This document shows, piece by piece, positions 23,467 through 35,400 of a stretch of DNA of 64,000 bases (the first letter of the stretch is position 1; the number at the start of each line of letters is the position of its first letter). A model generated the notes under the pieces. The model saw only the letters and a program-made list of their open reading frames with translations, did not search any database and was not told the origin of the DNA. A program made the translations under genes and the position numbers. This stretch comes from Lytechinus pictus. Lineage: Eukaryota; Echinodermata; Echinoidea; Temnopleuroida; Toxopneustidae. Location: assembly GCF_037042905.1 (NCBI RefSeq), contig NC_087259.1, positions 22,447,001 through 22,511,000 of the forward strand, given 5' to 3'.

Positions 23467-23728
23467 TGTTTATGAAATGTTTTACATTTTACATTTTATT
23501 TACCTTCATGCTATATCTTACAGGTCTTCTATGTGCACCAGTTGGTCGGGAAGAGGGACCATTACGGTTACAGTGATTAAGTTTGCTTTCCTCTTCCCCG
23601 GCAGCCAACTGATGCATTCAGAGGACCGCCAGTAAGATTTTGCATTTATAATTGTTTGTGTACTCATATTTACATTGTTATATTTTGTGTGAATTGCCGA
23701 ATAAATAATAATAATAATAATAATAATT
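23467..23728 (+). mobile_element. Retroposon 3' fragment with (AAT)n tail inside the minisatellite
   Basis: About 260 bp of unrelated sequence ends AATTGCCGAATAAATAATAA followed by (AAT)n. It interrupts a unit between CTTGCTCTAA and TTCC(C)TCCCCCATCTTTGC. The same unit variant is intact at about 22070-22110, which defines the insertion. The form fits a 5'-truncated LINE or SINE. No coding domain is seen. Confidence 0.65.
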
Positions 23729-24480
23729 CCCTCCCCCATCTTTGCTCTCAAACACCCACACTTGTTCCATCACAATATTTTCCTCTCACTCCGGTTCCTT
23801 CCCCATCTCTCCTCTCAAACACACAAACCCACCCACACTTGTTCAATCACAATATTTTCCTCTCCGGTTCCTTCCCCATCTCTCCTCTCAAACACACACA
23901 CACTTGTTCCATCAAAATGTTTTCCTCTCACTCAAGTTCCTTTCCCCATCTCTCCTCTCAAACACACACACACACCCTTGTTCCATTACAATGTTTCCTC
24001 TCACTTCGGTTCCTTCCCCCATCTCTCCTCTCAAACAACACACACCCACACTTGTTCCATCACAATATTTTCCTCTCACTCAAGTTCCCTTCCCCATCTC
24101 TCCTCTCAAACTCACACACACACACCCTCCCTTGTTCCATCACAATATTTTCCTCTCACTCCAGTTCCTTCCCCATCTCTCCTCTCAAACACACACACAC
24201 TTGGTCCATCACAATATTTTCCTCTCACTCCAGTTCCCTTCCCCATCCCTCCTCTCAAACACACACACACACCCTTGTTACATCACAATATTTCCTCTCA
24301 CTTCGGTTCCTTCCCCATCTCTCCTCTCAAACACACACACCCACCCACACCTGTTCCATCACAATATTTTCCTCTCAATCCGGTTCCTTCCCCATCTCTC
24401 CTCTCAAACACACACACACTTGTTCCATCACAATATTTTCCTCTCATTCCGGTTCCTTCCTCATCTATCCTCTGAAATAC
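23729..24480. repeat. Minisatellite, second block (about 10 copies)
   Basis: Continuation of the 70-76 bp array to the right of the retroposon insertion. It includes unit variants (for example CAAACAACACACACCCACAC near 24030) identical to ones in the first block. It degrades after 24480 into loose AC- and CT-rich sequence. Confidence 0.88.
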
Positions 24481-26400
24481 ACACACGCGCACTCCCCCAC
24501 TACCCCCTTATTTTCAAACACACACACATATTCCTCTGGATTCCCTCCGCTATTATTTTATTTTAAATTTACCACAATGATCCTTGTCTATGTCCGTTCT
24601 CATTATGTGTACAGATTGTAATCACTAGAAATGTAGTAGCAGTTGTCGTCGTAGTAATAGAAGTACTAGTAGTAGTAATAGAGGAGGATGATGAGATACG
24701 CTTAGCCAAGTGCAACTACTTTGCATTATGTATTTAGTCCATAATAATGTACAGGATAAGTAATGACTGGACAGTTGTACAAATTCAATAGGAAACCAGA
24801 ATTCAGTGGTCAATGCTTCGAATTCTTCATCACCAATTATGCGATCCATCCCATTTTGGTGGTTGTATCCCTTCCCACTCTCTCTACTTTTTATCATGAT
24901 TCTCTTTATCTCCACTCCCTTTCCTTTCTTTATCCCACTTTTCCCCTCTCCCTTCTCTCTCCTCTCATTTCTCACCGTCTGCATCCCCCTCTCTCGCCGG
25001 TCTCTTTCAGTTGCATTTGCACCCTCACACATCCAAACCCTCCTCACAATCGTCTCATTCTCCACATCCCTCTTACCCCGCTGATAATTTCTTCTTTATC
25101 TTCATTCCAGGGGCTCGCCCGTTTCATAAAACTTGTTCTAATAACAAATTTGCAATAACACTTGAACGCTACTGGAATCCTTCAATCTGATTGGCTGATA
25201 GTAAATTTGTTATAGAAATTGTGCATTTGTTATTATAAAGAAGTCTTTATGGAAAGGAGCCCTGATATCAGCCTCTCCATCAGAAATCAATTCACTCTTA
25301 TCAATATCATAATCTCACATAGACTTTATTACTCCAACATTGGGATAAAGTTGGTTGTATTCATCTTTTCTTTAATTAGACATTAAACAGTTGTGATTTG
25401 ATTATATGGTAATAGAAGAATATCATGCTGTAGTTGGATGTGATAATACTACACCTATTGCACTCACATGTCTGCTGGAAAATTTAATTGACACCAATTC
25501 CCAATCGTAATCGAGTAGATATATGCAAAAGAAAATTAGAAGTAGATAAATTTAGCAGGGAAAATTTTGGCGACGAAAATCCCTAACTACTAGAAAATTA
25601 AATTAGTGGCTAATCATATCATTTACCACGGAAGCTGCTTCCAAGGTTTCATTCTTCTTCTTGTCATTTTAATTAAAGTGCATTTTCACTAGCTGCGGGT
25701 ATAGTGCTTTTTAAAAACATAAGCATATATAAACATTCCGAGTATTAACATATATACATATACAAACAGACGCAAAATAATGCCCCCAACAAAAAAAGAG
25801 TAAAACTTATCTACAATGTATTAAAACGAACTATTACTGAATTACCATCCAAAGATTTCAGCATGGACCCTATGATTTCACTAAACCAAAAACAAGATTT
25901 TATACATGTCCACTACGACTCTCAGGGGTCTTCCACGTGGCCGAGTATTTTTCATACCCTCCCCCTTCGTAATTCATTGTTATTAACCGCGAATAGAGAA
26001 ATATATTTCGGTTTACATGAAAAAAAAATATGCGAAGCCGGAAGTCTTCAATATAAATAAACATCTTTATAGAAGAAAAAAAAATAGAAAAACGATCTCC
26101 TGATCCCTCGACCTCGTGGATCCTCCCCGACTCACACGACTAAGTTCTTCTATGAAAATGGCTACTACCACTGTTTTTCTATTCGTCCTTGGTTCCTGTT
26201 CACTCTCAACTCACCCCCTCCCACTCTCACTAGCTTGGGTATCCCCAAACACACATCCATATTCTCCTTATAAAGACATGGTATAATACAATTTGCAAAA
26301 AAAAAAATATATTAACATGCGTAATCATCGATAATGGGATGATGCAAATGTTACATGATGGGATTGGTTAGTACATCCGCTCTCAAGAAATTATTCCATG
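24481..26400. other. Intergenic, pyrimidine-rich then AT-rich; 3' flank of the GABA-B gene
   Basis: 24880-25110 is strongly C/T-rich on the + strand, which explains the open frames there. No gene is recognised. On the minus strand an AATAAA (plus TTTATT near 25326) could serve the receptor gene, but this is a guess. Confidence 0.5.
25111..25262. mobile_element. MITE-like repeat, CCCGTTTCATAAAAC family
   Basis: Shares its whole length with 63682-63832: CCCGTTTCATA at the left, TTGATTGGCTGAT-like middle, then TTGTTATAGAAATTGTNCAT and an AGTCTTTAT end. Arms contain ACAAATTTG / CAAATTTGTTAT-type inversions. Confidence 0.65.
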
Positions 26401-26478
26401 TTATCCCTCGCAATCTTGAGATACCACTGAAGAGAGTCGTTCATACTCAATTTGAAGGGCTGTCAGTTCTTGTCGTTT
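26401..26478 (-). CDS. GABBR2-like exon 17 (last, coiled coil and stop)
   Basis: 25 codons plus TAA, acceptor AAAATATAG. Encodes KRQELTALQIEYERLSSVV, continuing the heptad pattern of the previous exon. This is the position where GABA-B subunits carry their dimerising coiled coil. Confidence 0.8.
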   Translation of the reverse strand, partial: KRQELTALQIEYERLSSVVSQDCEG

Positions 26479-29400
26479 CTATATTTTGAAAAGAAATAAA
26501 ATAAGTTTGAAATGTGTCGATTTGAATTAAAGTAAAATTGACATTTGCAGTGTCGAGAAGCGACATCAATTCAGTGCTGAATTGTTTCCGTAAATATCCT
26601 GATAAAGATTGTATGAATAAAAGCTTGATGTATTGAATAAAGCATGTAAGAAGAAGCTAGGATGCTACGACCAGTTACATATTTATTCTTTTCGACCAGT
26701 TAGCCCACACATTTAATTGCATTCATGATTTTCTTTCTCTTTCGATGTATGTTACAATTAGTAAATTTTGCCAACTTTTCTTATACGAGTGAGAATTTTT
26801 TTTTTTATTAATCAAAGAATCACCTTTTCCAGTTCGTCCGTAAGTTGGTTTATTCCCTCGTCAGCAGACCGGAAATGGAAGGCATGGTGGGATGACGAAG
26901 CCTTGGATGACTTTTCAGTTTTCGTCATCCCACGAGAAGATTTTTGCATCATATGACTAGAGCTCAGCGTCATTTGACTCGAATCAGTGTCACCGTGACC
27001 AAGCTGACAGCAGCACAATGGCAAAATCTATGTTTAAGGAACCAAATCAAAACAAAATCAACAATATTGATACATTAACACATTTGGTTAAAATGATAAT
27101 GAATAAAAAATACAAAAACAAAGAGAGGGGGAAACAGAGAAAAGGGACAAGAAATTTTAATATCATGAAGAGGCATGAAGGCAAAGGTTTATAGGGTCGG
27201 GATTTTAGGGCTTGTCCTTGGTGTTATTAGAAGAGGGGCAATTTTGTGCTTGCCTCGAGCGTCATCCCCCCAAATCATACATCATTGCCCCCCCCCCCCC
27301 CCCGCTCGTCATTTCAAGCGGAAAATGAAAATGGTGAATGCCCTTTCCCAACATCCTTACCTTCGGTACAAATACCAGACACAGAACGGTAGTGTTCGCA
27401 AAGAGAATGGCACAACCGAAGATGATGAAATAGACATCGATCTGGTACATGAACACGTTGATCATTGGAACGGATATCGCCATCGTTACCGCTATCGTGT
27501 ATACAGAGAACGCAATGTACTTACCTGGGATTGTGGATAGAAAACACTTTCGGTCAAATTCTGGAGAGAGGGGGTGAGGTTTATGCGACTATTAGTATTA
27601 AAGGATACTAGGGGGAATAATCTGACGCATTGGGAATTCTCTTCCGCTCGAAGATCAATGTGAACGCCGAGTAAATGTAAAAACAAATAAATTATGATAT
27701 AGTAACCATACTAACGACAATTCTGATAATATGAAAGAATATTTCGGTAATGCCAACAGTGACCGCTATGATTGATGTTATACCGTCCCAATATTAGACA
27801 GATTTACTTTGAAATTATATATCGGTTTGGGGATCATACTCTTGTCATAGGCTGCTGATGTTGCTGAGTTGCAAATTCAGGAAGTGTAACACATTTTACA
27901 AAGGAGGCATCCTATTTTTTCTTTCTGCAGACGGCATAACATTTTCGGCAATATATCTTGTAAAGGAACACAAAGTGGCTCGACATCATCATTAACTATA
28001 GCAAAAACAATCCTAACGGGGACTTTTAAATTGCATGTTCCTAAATAGACATCACACAGAGAGCAAGGTGGGATAGCGGACTGAAAATATGATATGACGT
28101 CATCATGTGGACGTTGGCCCGTCGGCGTGCGGTCTTAAAGTTGGTAATACATGGAAGTTAGTCAAGACCTTACTATCATTCAAATAGGAGACGGTCACAT
28201 CTCTGGTTTCCCAAGCCAGGAAGATACCAAACATGAGAAGGATACCCTTGATACCATACATGATGAGCTGAAAGATGATCTGATTGGATGATTCACACGT
28301 CCGCACAGTCGGTACGATGTATAATTCTTTGTTTGGATCGGCTGTATCAAGCTACGAATAAAAAAAAACGCATTGGGAATTATCTTCCGCTTGAAGATCA
28401 ATGTGATAAAACGTGAAAATCTTCTGTTTTAATGTCAAAATCTTTAAAGTAAAGAAACCCACCCAAACACACTCTTACATGGGTGCAAATCCTGCCCAAG
28501 GTGGACGGTAAAGAAACCCCGGGGGGCACTTACATTGACGAGTGAATACCATGCGCGACCCCCAAAAACACGTAAAAAGGATGTCTTTTTCAAGATAGGG
28601 CACGTTACGTACGTAACGTAATAAGGGTGCCAAAAACACTAAAATAATGAAAAAAGGGTAACTATTTTTGCTAGGAAAGCTACGTGTTTAGGGTAAAATT
28701 TGCGAGGGTGTAAAAAATCAAGACTAAAATGTTTTTATAAAGGATGTAATTTTTGCCCCAAGAGTCAACACTACGTGTTTAGAGTACGATTTGCACGAGA
28801 TGTGGGAGGTGGGGCTGTACTAATAAACCCAATGATGTAGGTATATAAATGTAAAACCGACGACCGTGACATAACAATATCGCTGTACTTGTTTAGGGGT
28901 CAATTCAGGGAATACTTGCCAAGAGCATCGTTTTGTTTCCAATACTTGTTAATGGTAGGGTTTGAATTCACACGCCAATACTTGTTAAGGGGTGCATTTT
29001 CAGAATATGGAAAATACGTGTTTAGGGTGCTTTTCGAGACCCCATGGTCGCGCATGGTATCCACTCATCAATGTAAGTGCCCCCCCGGAAAGAAACCCAC
29101 TCTTTAAACTGTCTGCAAGTGTGGACACACATTCCCGTATTAGTATGCAAGGTGAGACGATTCTATATGGGAATCCACCGGTAACCGAGGACGTTAGGGG
29201 CAATTTATCGTCGATTTGCAGTTGACTAAAACACCGGGGACCATTCCAGTTTTCGAAATGTCCCCGGTGCGATAGAAATGTATCACTTTCTCGTCTCCGA
29301 TTGTAAGGGATTTAAAGCACACACACTAAAAATGCACACACCCTCACGCATCTGCGCGCACCCACACAATACCGCATTCACATCATACAGTATATCTTTT

Positions 29401-32400
29401 TCGGTACATGGAATAAAAAATATATGTATTCTTCCTTTTAGATAGAAGATAGCTGATTCGTCTCCATTAGGAATAGAATTCAAAATAAAATGATCAAGGC
29501 ATCATGCATATATTACCTGAGCGTTTAAAGAGTGTGACGTCACGTGAACGTCATCGACCACTACTCGAAACATGATGATAATTATGTCAGCAAGTACCAA
29601 TGCGCAAACCCCAAGAATGAGCTTAGAATCTGGCAAGTTCTACAAAATAATGCAAAAGAAAAGAAAAAGAATACAATAAAACCTTGATCACTTTCATCAA
29701 TACGGAAGAACAAAATGGAATATTTGCAAACTCAATTCTCGTCAACAATTGAATACAAGATGCAATAAAAATTATAAAACTTCAAATACTCAACAAAAAT
29801 AGTCTCCTTTATCGCATGCCCATATCGCGTGAAACAAGTTACTCACATGAGTCGCAGATACAGGTAGCTTAACAGCGAATTCTATGCAAACCCCGATGAA
29901 AAAACACATGAAATTCCGGTGTAAGAAGAAAAAGAATCTACTGAGTTAATTTCAATCGTTGGGATTGCTTGTCTGTTCACACTTTACAAAACTTACAATC
30001 TTTTTTAGTCTTTCCACGGCTTTCTTGAAAATTGCATGGATACGATAAGTCTTGCTGAAGAGAGCCCCCAACGATAGAGAAATGCCAATACTGATGAGGC
30101 TCGTCTGGACCTAAGTTCAAAATGAGTATATATATATTTGATTATGACAACAGTATATTTGTGTCGTAACCATCATGATGACGAGAGGCACATTTTGACG
30201 ATTTTTTCAATAACTGTTTGATTAAGACGTATCAAATGAAGGTGAGGAAGTATTTGAGTGTATGATGAGATGGACATGAGTATTTTTTTATAAAGTGGTA
30301 CATAAGAACGGGTATTTTAGTATGATTAAACGCTTTTCTTTTCGCTACATGAAAAATATATGGGGGTGGATGGGATCGCCCACATGGGATGAAAAAATAT
30401 GATGACAGATTCATATTGAAAAACAGTTATAATGGGCATGGTAATTGAAGTACGTTTTATTACTGCGATAAATAGTTGTAAGATTAAAACGAATAGATCT
30501 GAGTGAATCAGAGAAGAGGACGATAATCAGATGATGGCTAACCTAGCTCAATATATCATGGGAATCGATATGATTATATGAAGAGGAATCTACGTAGGTT
30601 TAAACTCACGTGACACAGAACGATGATACTACGTTCGCTGTAAGACGATGTGTCGAGCCCAGGAATGAGGGTAGCAATGTAAAGCATCAGACAACCGATA
30701 AAGATTAGGTTGTTGAGTATCGGACTTGATATTTTGATTGTTCTGGGGAAAAAACAAGACGTCAATTTTGCTATTTTTCCATGTTGCATATTTTCTCACA
30801 TTTATTAAGAACGTCTAAGAAACGACGCTCGACGAATTTTAAAATATAGAAAAGGTATTGTCAGGCTTTTGTCGAAAATTGGTGAATTGAAAAACACTAG
30901 TTTGGTCCTGGCCTCCTGGACTTTTGAGCAGAAATATGATGCAATATAAATGCTATGGATCATCATCATCGTCCTGGACTATGGAGAATAAACTTTTGCA
31001 ATTTTTCGTCAGTTCCGAAACTAACGAAGAATTCAATTTTCGACAAAGACCTAGTTGTTCATTGTCATCTGGCCGGCATTTCTAATCAATTTACTGAGTC
31101 GCGTCGCGGTGCAAAAACTTTCTTGTAATACCAACGAAACCGACTCCGAACCGAACGCTGATATTTAATTCGAAACAGTTTGACTGGTCTGGAGTCGGTT
31201 TTGGCGGTTTTACTGTGGAATATGACCATGGTAACGTAATATTTCCCTTCAAAACAGACCTATACTCCCTGTAATGGATGTTGAGTGCGAGGAAGATGAG
31301 TGATAACACTATACCGACTCCAGACAGAGAGTAGATGACGATCTGAACACTGGAGGAAACTCTCTCATAAATGGGTTGGTATGTGATCCCATCAACAGGT
31401 TGCCTCCCATCTGCAAGTATGTTTTTCGGAAAGACGCAGTATGACCACCATGAATTTAAAAATACACTCTTAAAACGTTGGGCAACATACTGTCCACACA
31501 ACAGTCGGTTAAAAAATATCCAACTCTGGGTAGCTTTTAACCAATACTGTGTAGTTTTCACCCAAAGCACTTTTTATTGGTTTAAAACTGTCCAGAATTG
31601 GATAAGGTTTTAACCAATTGTTGTGTGGACAGTATATGTTGCCCAACATTTTTAAGAGTGTATACATAATAATAATGAAATGTTTTTTTTAGATTTCAAT
31701 CGCCTTTTTATATTCTGAATTTAGTACTCTTCTCGTCATATTCTTACATAATTATCTCAACATTTATCTTACTTTATTTTAACCTTTCCGTCTACTCCTA
31801 TCAGTTTTTGTTGTTTCCGTTCCTTTTTGTGTTGCTTTTTGCTATTGCTCTGCAGTTATTTTTCTATTCATTGTTTTAAAAAAAAATTCTTCCTGATCCT
31901 TTTCATCTCCTTTTTCTATTTTATTTTGGGTTTCTCCTCCTCATCCTTTTCTTCTGTATTCTCTTATTCTTCGTCTTCTCCTTCTCCTCCCCTTCCCTCT
32001 TCTTCTTCTTCTTGTTCTTCTTCATCGCTTTCTTGTAAATCTATACCTAATTCATGTTAAAATAGATATGTCGATACCGAATAACTCTTTACACCTTTTC
32101 CTTCTTATCTTATGCAAAACATTTTCTCCATGTAAAACTTTATAATACTGTATTCCAACCTTTCCACGTCACTGATCTATTCCCCACGGAATGGAACATC
32201 CCATCCTTATCTGAATAAGCCATGATCTTTAACACATTGGACCCTGTCAGGATACAAGAAAATAAAGATTTATTTTGCAACTTAGCTTCTAACTCTACTC
32301 AACCATGTCCCGTATTCTGAATTGAGGTTTAACTTAGACCACAGTCTAATCCTGTGCTAAAATTACGGGGAGCCAAAAAAAAAAAAAAAAAAATGCTTAT

Positions 32401-35400
32401 ATTGTTAGTTTGTTTCCTGTTGCTTTCATAGTGACGAAAAATACCAAAATAGTTCAGTTACTTATCATTCCCCGACAATTTATGAAAAATGAAAATGAGT
32501 GTCAAATAAATTGATGAATTGGATGTGTACTGTTAGGGATTTATGCCCCAATGGGATCTCCATGGTTAAACCACAACAGGGTTTAATTTAAACCTGAGTT
32601 CAGAATACTGGCCTATGGGTTTATTTGAATTCCAGAAATTAGATACAAATATATAAAATAGAGTAATCAAAATGCAATAGTAATGATAAACGGATGAAAT
32701 TTGGAAGAAGACCCAATCCAGCAATGTTTATACATAAGATAAAATGATATTGTTCTTTAATACAATGAATAATTCATTTGATGAAGGATGGCAACTGCTG
32801 GAGAGAACTTATCCATGGAACTCGGGAATACTATACCCGACATGACTGAGTGTATGAAGAATAGAAAACGAAACATAATGGTAAGTAATAAATACGTCTA
32901 AGATAATGATAATTGTAGTGGTAGGATTAATGGTAAAGGTAGTGATACAACAATTTACTATTGCTTTTTTTCTACTTTTATTGATGGGTAAGGTTAAGAG
33001 TTAATAAAGGATAAACATAAAAATCTAATCAAAAAGTGCAAAGCACGTGAGTTTCTTACCAACGGACTGTTCTACATAGACTAGTGAACTTCTGATTCCC
33101 ATGGATCTGATTTCTACCTTGTCCTGAGCAATGCATTAAACATAATTATAAGAGTTGATATAAATAAAACCTCTCAGATGGTAGTCTTGTTCGTGTAATT
33201 CATTATAGCTATGCACACTTGGTATTCATGGTAGTTATTTATGTGCAGATCTGCAATCTTCATTAGTATATTACATTCTATACATGTTCAGTACTATCCA
33301 GTGGGACATCGGATAATCAACATTCGTATACAATTTAGATATAAACTGCTCACATCAATGGCTTTTCGTCAGAAATCATGATAATAACGTTATTTTATTT
33401 TCAACTTATTACCGTAAGACCAATGAACGATATTTTCCCAGCATGCTTAAAGAACACCTCCGCCATTTCTTTGTCCATGTAGGTAAAATCATCCAGTCTT
33501 CTTGGTCTGACTGTATCCCCATCATTGTTATATGGCTGTTGTTCTACATCTACTATAGATGAGTTTAGTATGAGCGCCATGGTGATGAGGTTGTCATATG
33601 CATAAATGTCGCGGGAATTGTCGTCCATCTCGTGAAGTGCGCGTAAATATTCTAGGTGATGAGGTTGCGGCTTCTGAATTTTGAAAAGGCATGAAAACAT
33701 GGAAAACGAAACAAATTTTTGTTCTCGAGTAAGGAGGAAAATAATATCAACAATAAGTATGGTACATGTTTAGTCGTAAATTATGCTTTGGAAGTGATTT
33801 CTGTTACAACATTTCGAATACTCTTTTTGCAATATTTTTTTATTCAGCATTTTTTTGTCGTCTTATTTCGATTTGAATCTAATGTACGGTAAGTCCTCTT
33901 TCTCCTCCTTCTTTCCGCATTCCTCTTGCGGTCATCTTACTTATTCCCTTCTTCTTCCTCCTCCTCCTCCTCCAATTTCTTCTTTTCCTTCCTCTTTTCT
34001 TCTTCTTCTTATTTTTCTTTTCCTCCTCCTCCTTCGTCTTCTCCTCTTCTTCATCTTCTTATAATTCTTCTCCTCCTCCTACTCCTTCTCCCGTATTCTT
34101 TGTTCAAAGCCTGATTGGTCTTCTTCCTTGTTTCTTTTCACACTTACCATCATTACCCAATGTAAGATTTCTTTCACACCCCCAAAATAATGCGTCAATT
34201 ATGTTTAATTTGAATTCTTATTTCTCTTTCTTTAATGATTCTTTCTATTTTCGAGATTTAACTTACAACACCGTTGAAATCAATTGACTCAACATCCGAG
34301 ACAAATTGATCTCCATCGAAACCAATGTGATTCTCCAGCATCATCTCCATCTCCTCAGAAGTACATGGGACTGCCTCCGGGTCATGGTTCTTCCACCAGC
34401 CGTCAGGAAACCACCCGGGTATGATCCAGACGTACTTTGAGCCGTAAAGCCCTTGCTGATAAATCTACAAAGATTCATGATGTCGTTTAAAAGGGAATAG
34501 ATAAATAAATAGATGATAGTAAAGCTTGAAATATGAAAATCGCGGACGGTAAAATATCGTTGAATAAACTGAGGAATTAATTGTTTTGATCCTACTTCCC
34601 TGTTTAATGTGTCAAATAAACACAAAGTTTCATATACATTTAATTTATGACTTCATAAGATGGAACAGGCCAATATGCATTATTTTTTACCTATTACACA
34701 AAGTTCCTAAACATAATATTTTCTCAGCGCATCGTTTCCGTAATTGCTTCACAACAATTGGCATTTTCAAAGCTATAAAGGGCCTTTTCACACGGGAATC
34801 CTTAATCATCATTGTAATGATGATTGCTATTGTAATCGTGACTGTAATTAGCGTTCTTGATTCTAATCCTGTTCTAGTTTGGTTTCACACGTGCTAAATA
34901 TTCGTTATTAGCCTTATTTTTCACTGGAATCATCATTCAAGTTACGATTTTTTACCGTGTGAAAGGGCGGATTGATCGGCTTGTGTAAATATTTCCGTAA
35001 GATTGCCCGCCCTTCCTCATAATATAATTATATAATAAATTTACTCTTTTACACTTCATGGTGTGTCAGGCACATATTGTAGGTTGGCCTACAATGCATA
35101 TTATTTGAATAAGAGTGAATTATAAAAAAAGAAAAATCGAGTAAATTGGGAGAAATACCTTGCAAAAAACAATGGCGGCTTGATCTGGCAGGAACCCGGC
35201 AAATATAATCCTAGCATCATGACGCTGCCAGATAAAAAAAGCGGATGAAAAATATAATCCATTTTCATCAGAAACCGATGATTTTGATCCTTTGAGATGT
35301 GATACAGAGACTATAATACAGCGACTACTCAGAAATTATAACTGGACTTTGTAATTAGATTTTATATGACGGTAAATTTGAGAAAAAGAAAACTCAATCT

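Noticed and set aside
21984..24621. Long overlapping ORFs (up to 530 codons) rich in His, Pro, Ser and Leu
   Set aside because: All three forward frames are open through the same 70-76 bp tandem repeat, the frames translate to shifted versions of one repeat, and no start or splice context or conserved domain is present.
24625..25158. ORFs of 92-146 codons on both strands
   Set aside because: Low-complexity CT/GA-rich tract with Ser/Leu or Arg/Glu bias and no domain or splice support.
31091..31570. 159-codon minus-strand ORF around receptor exon 10
   Set aside because: Only 31260-31410 is the real exon. The N-terminal part of this ORF is MITE sequence and the C-terminal part is intron beyond the GTCTGT donor.
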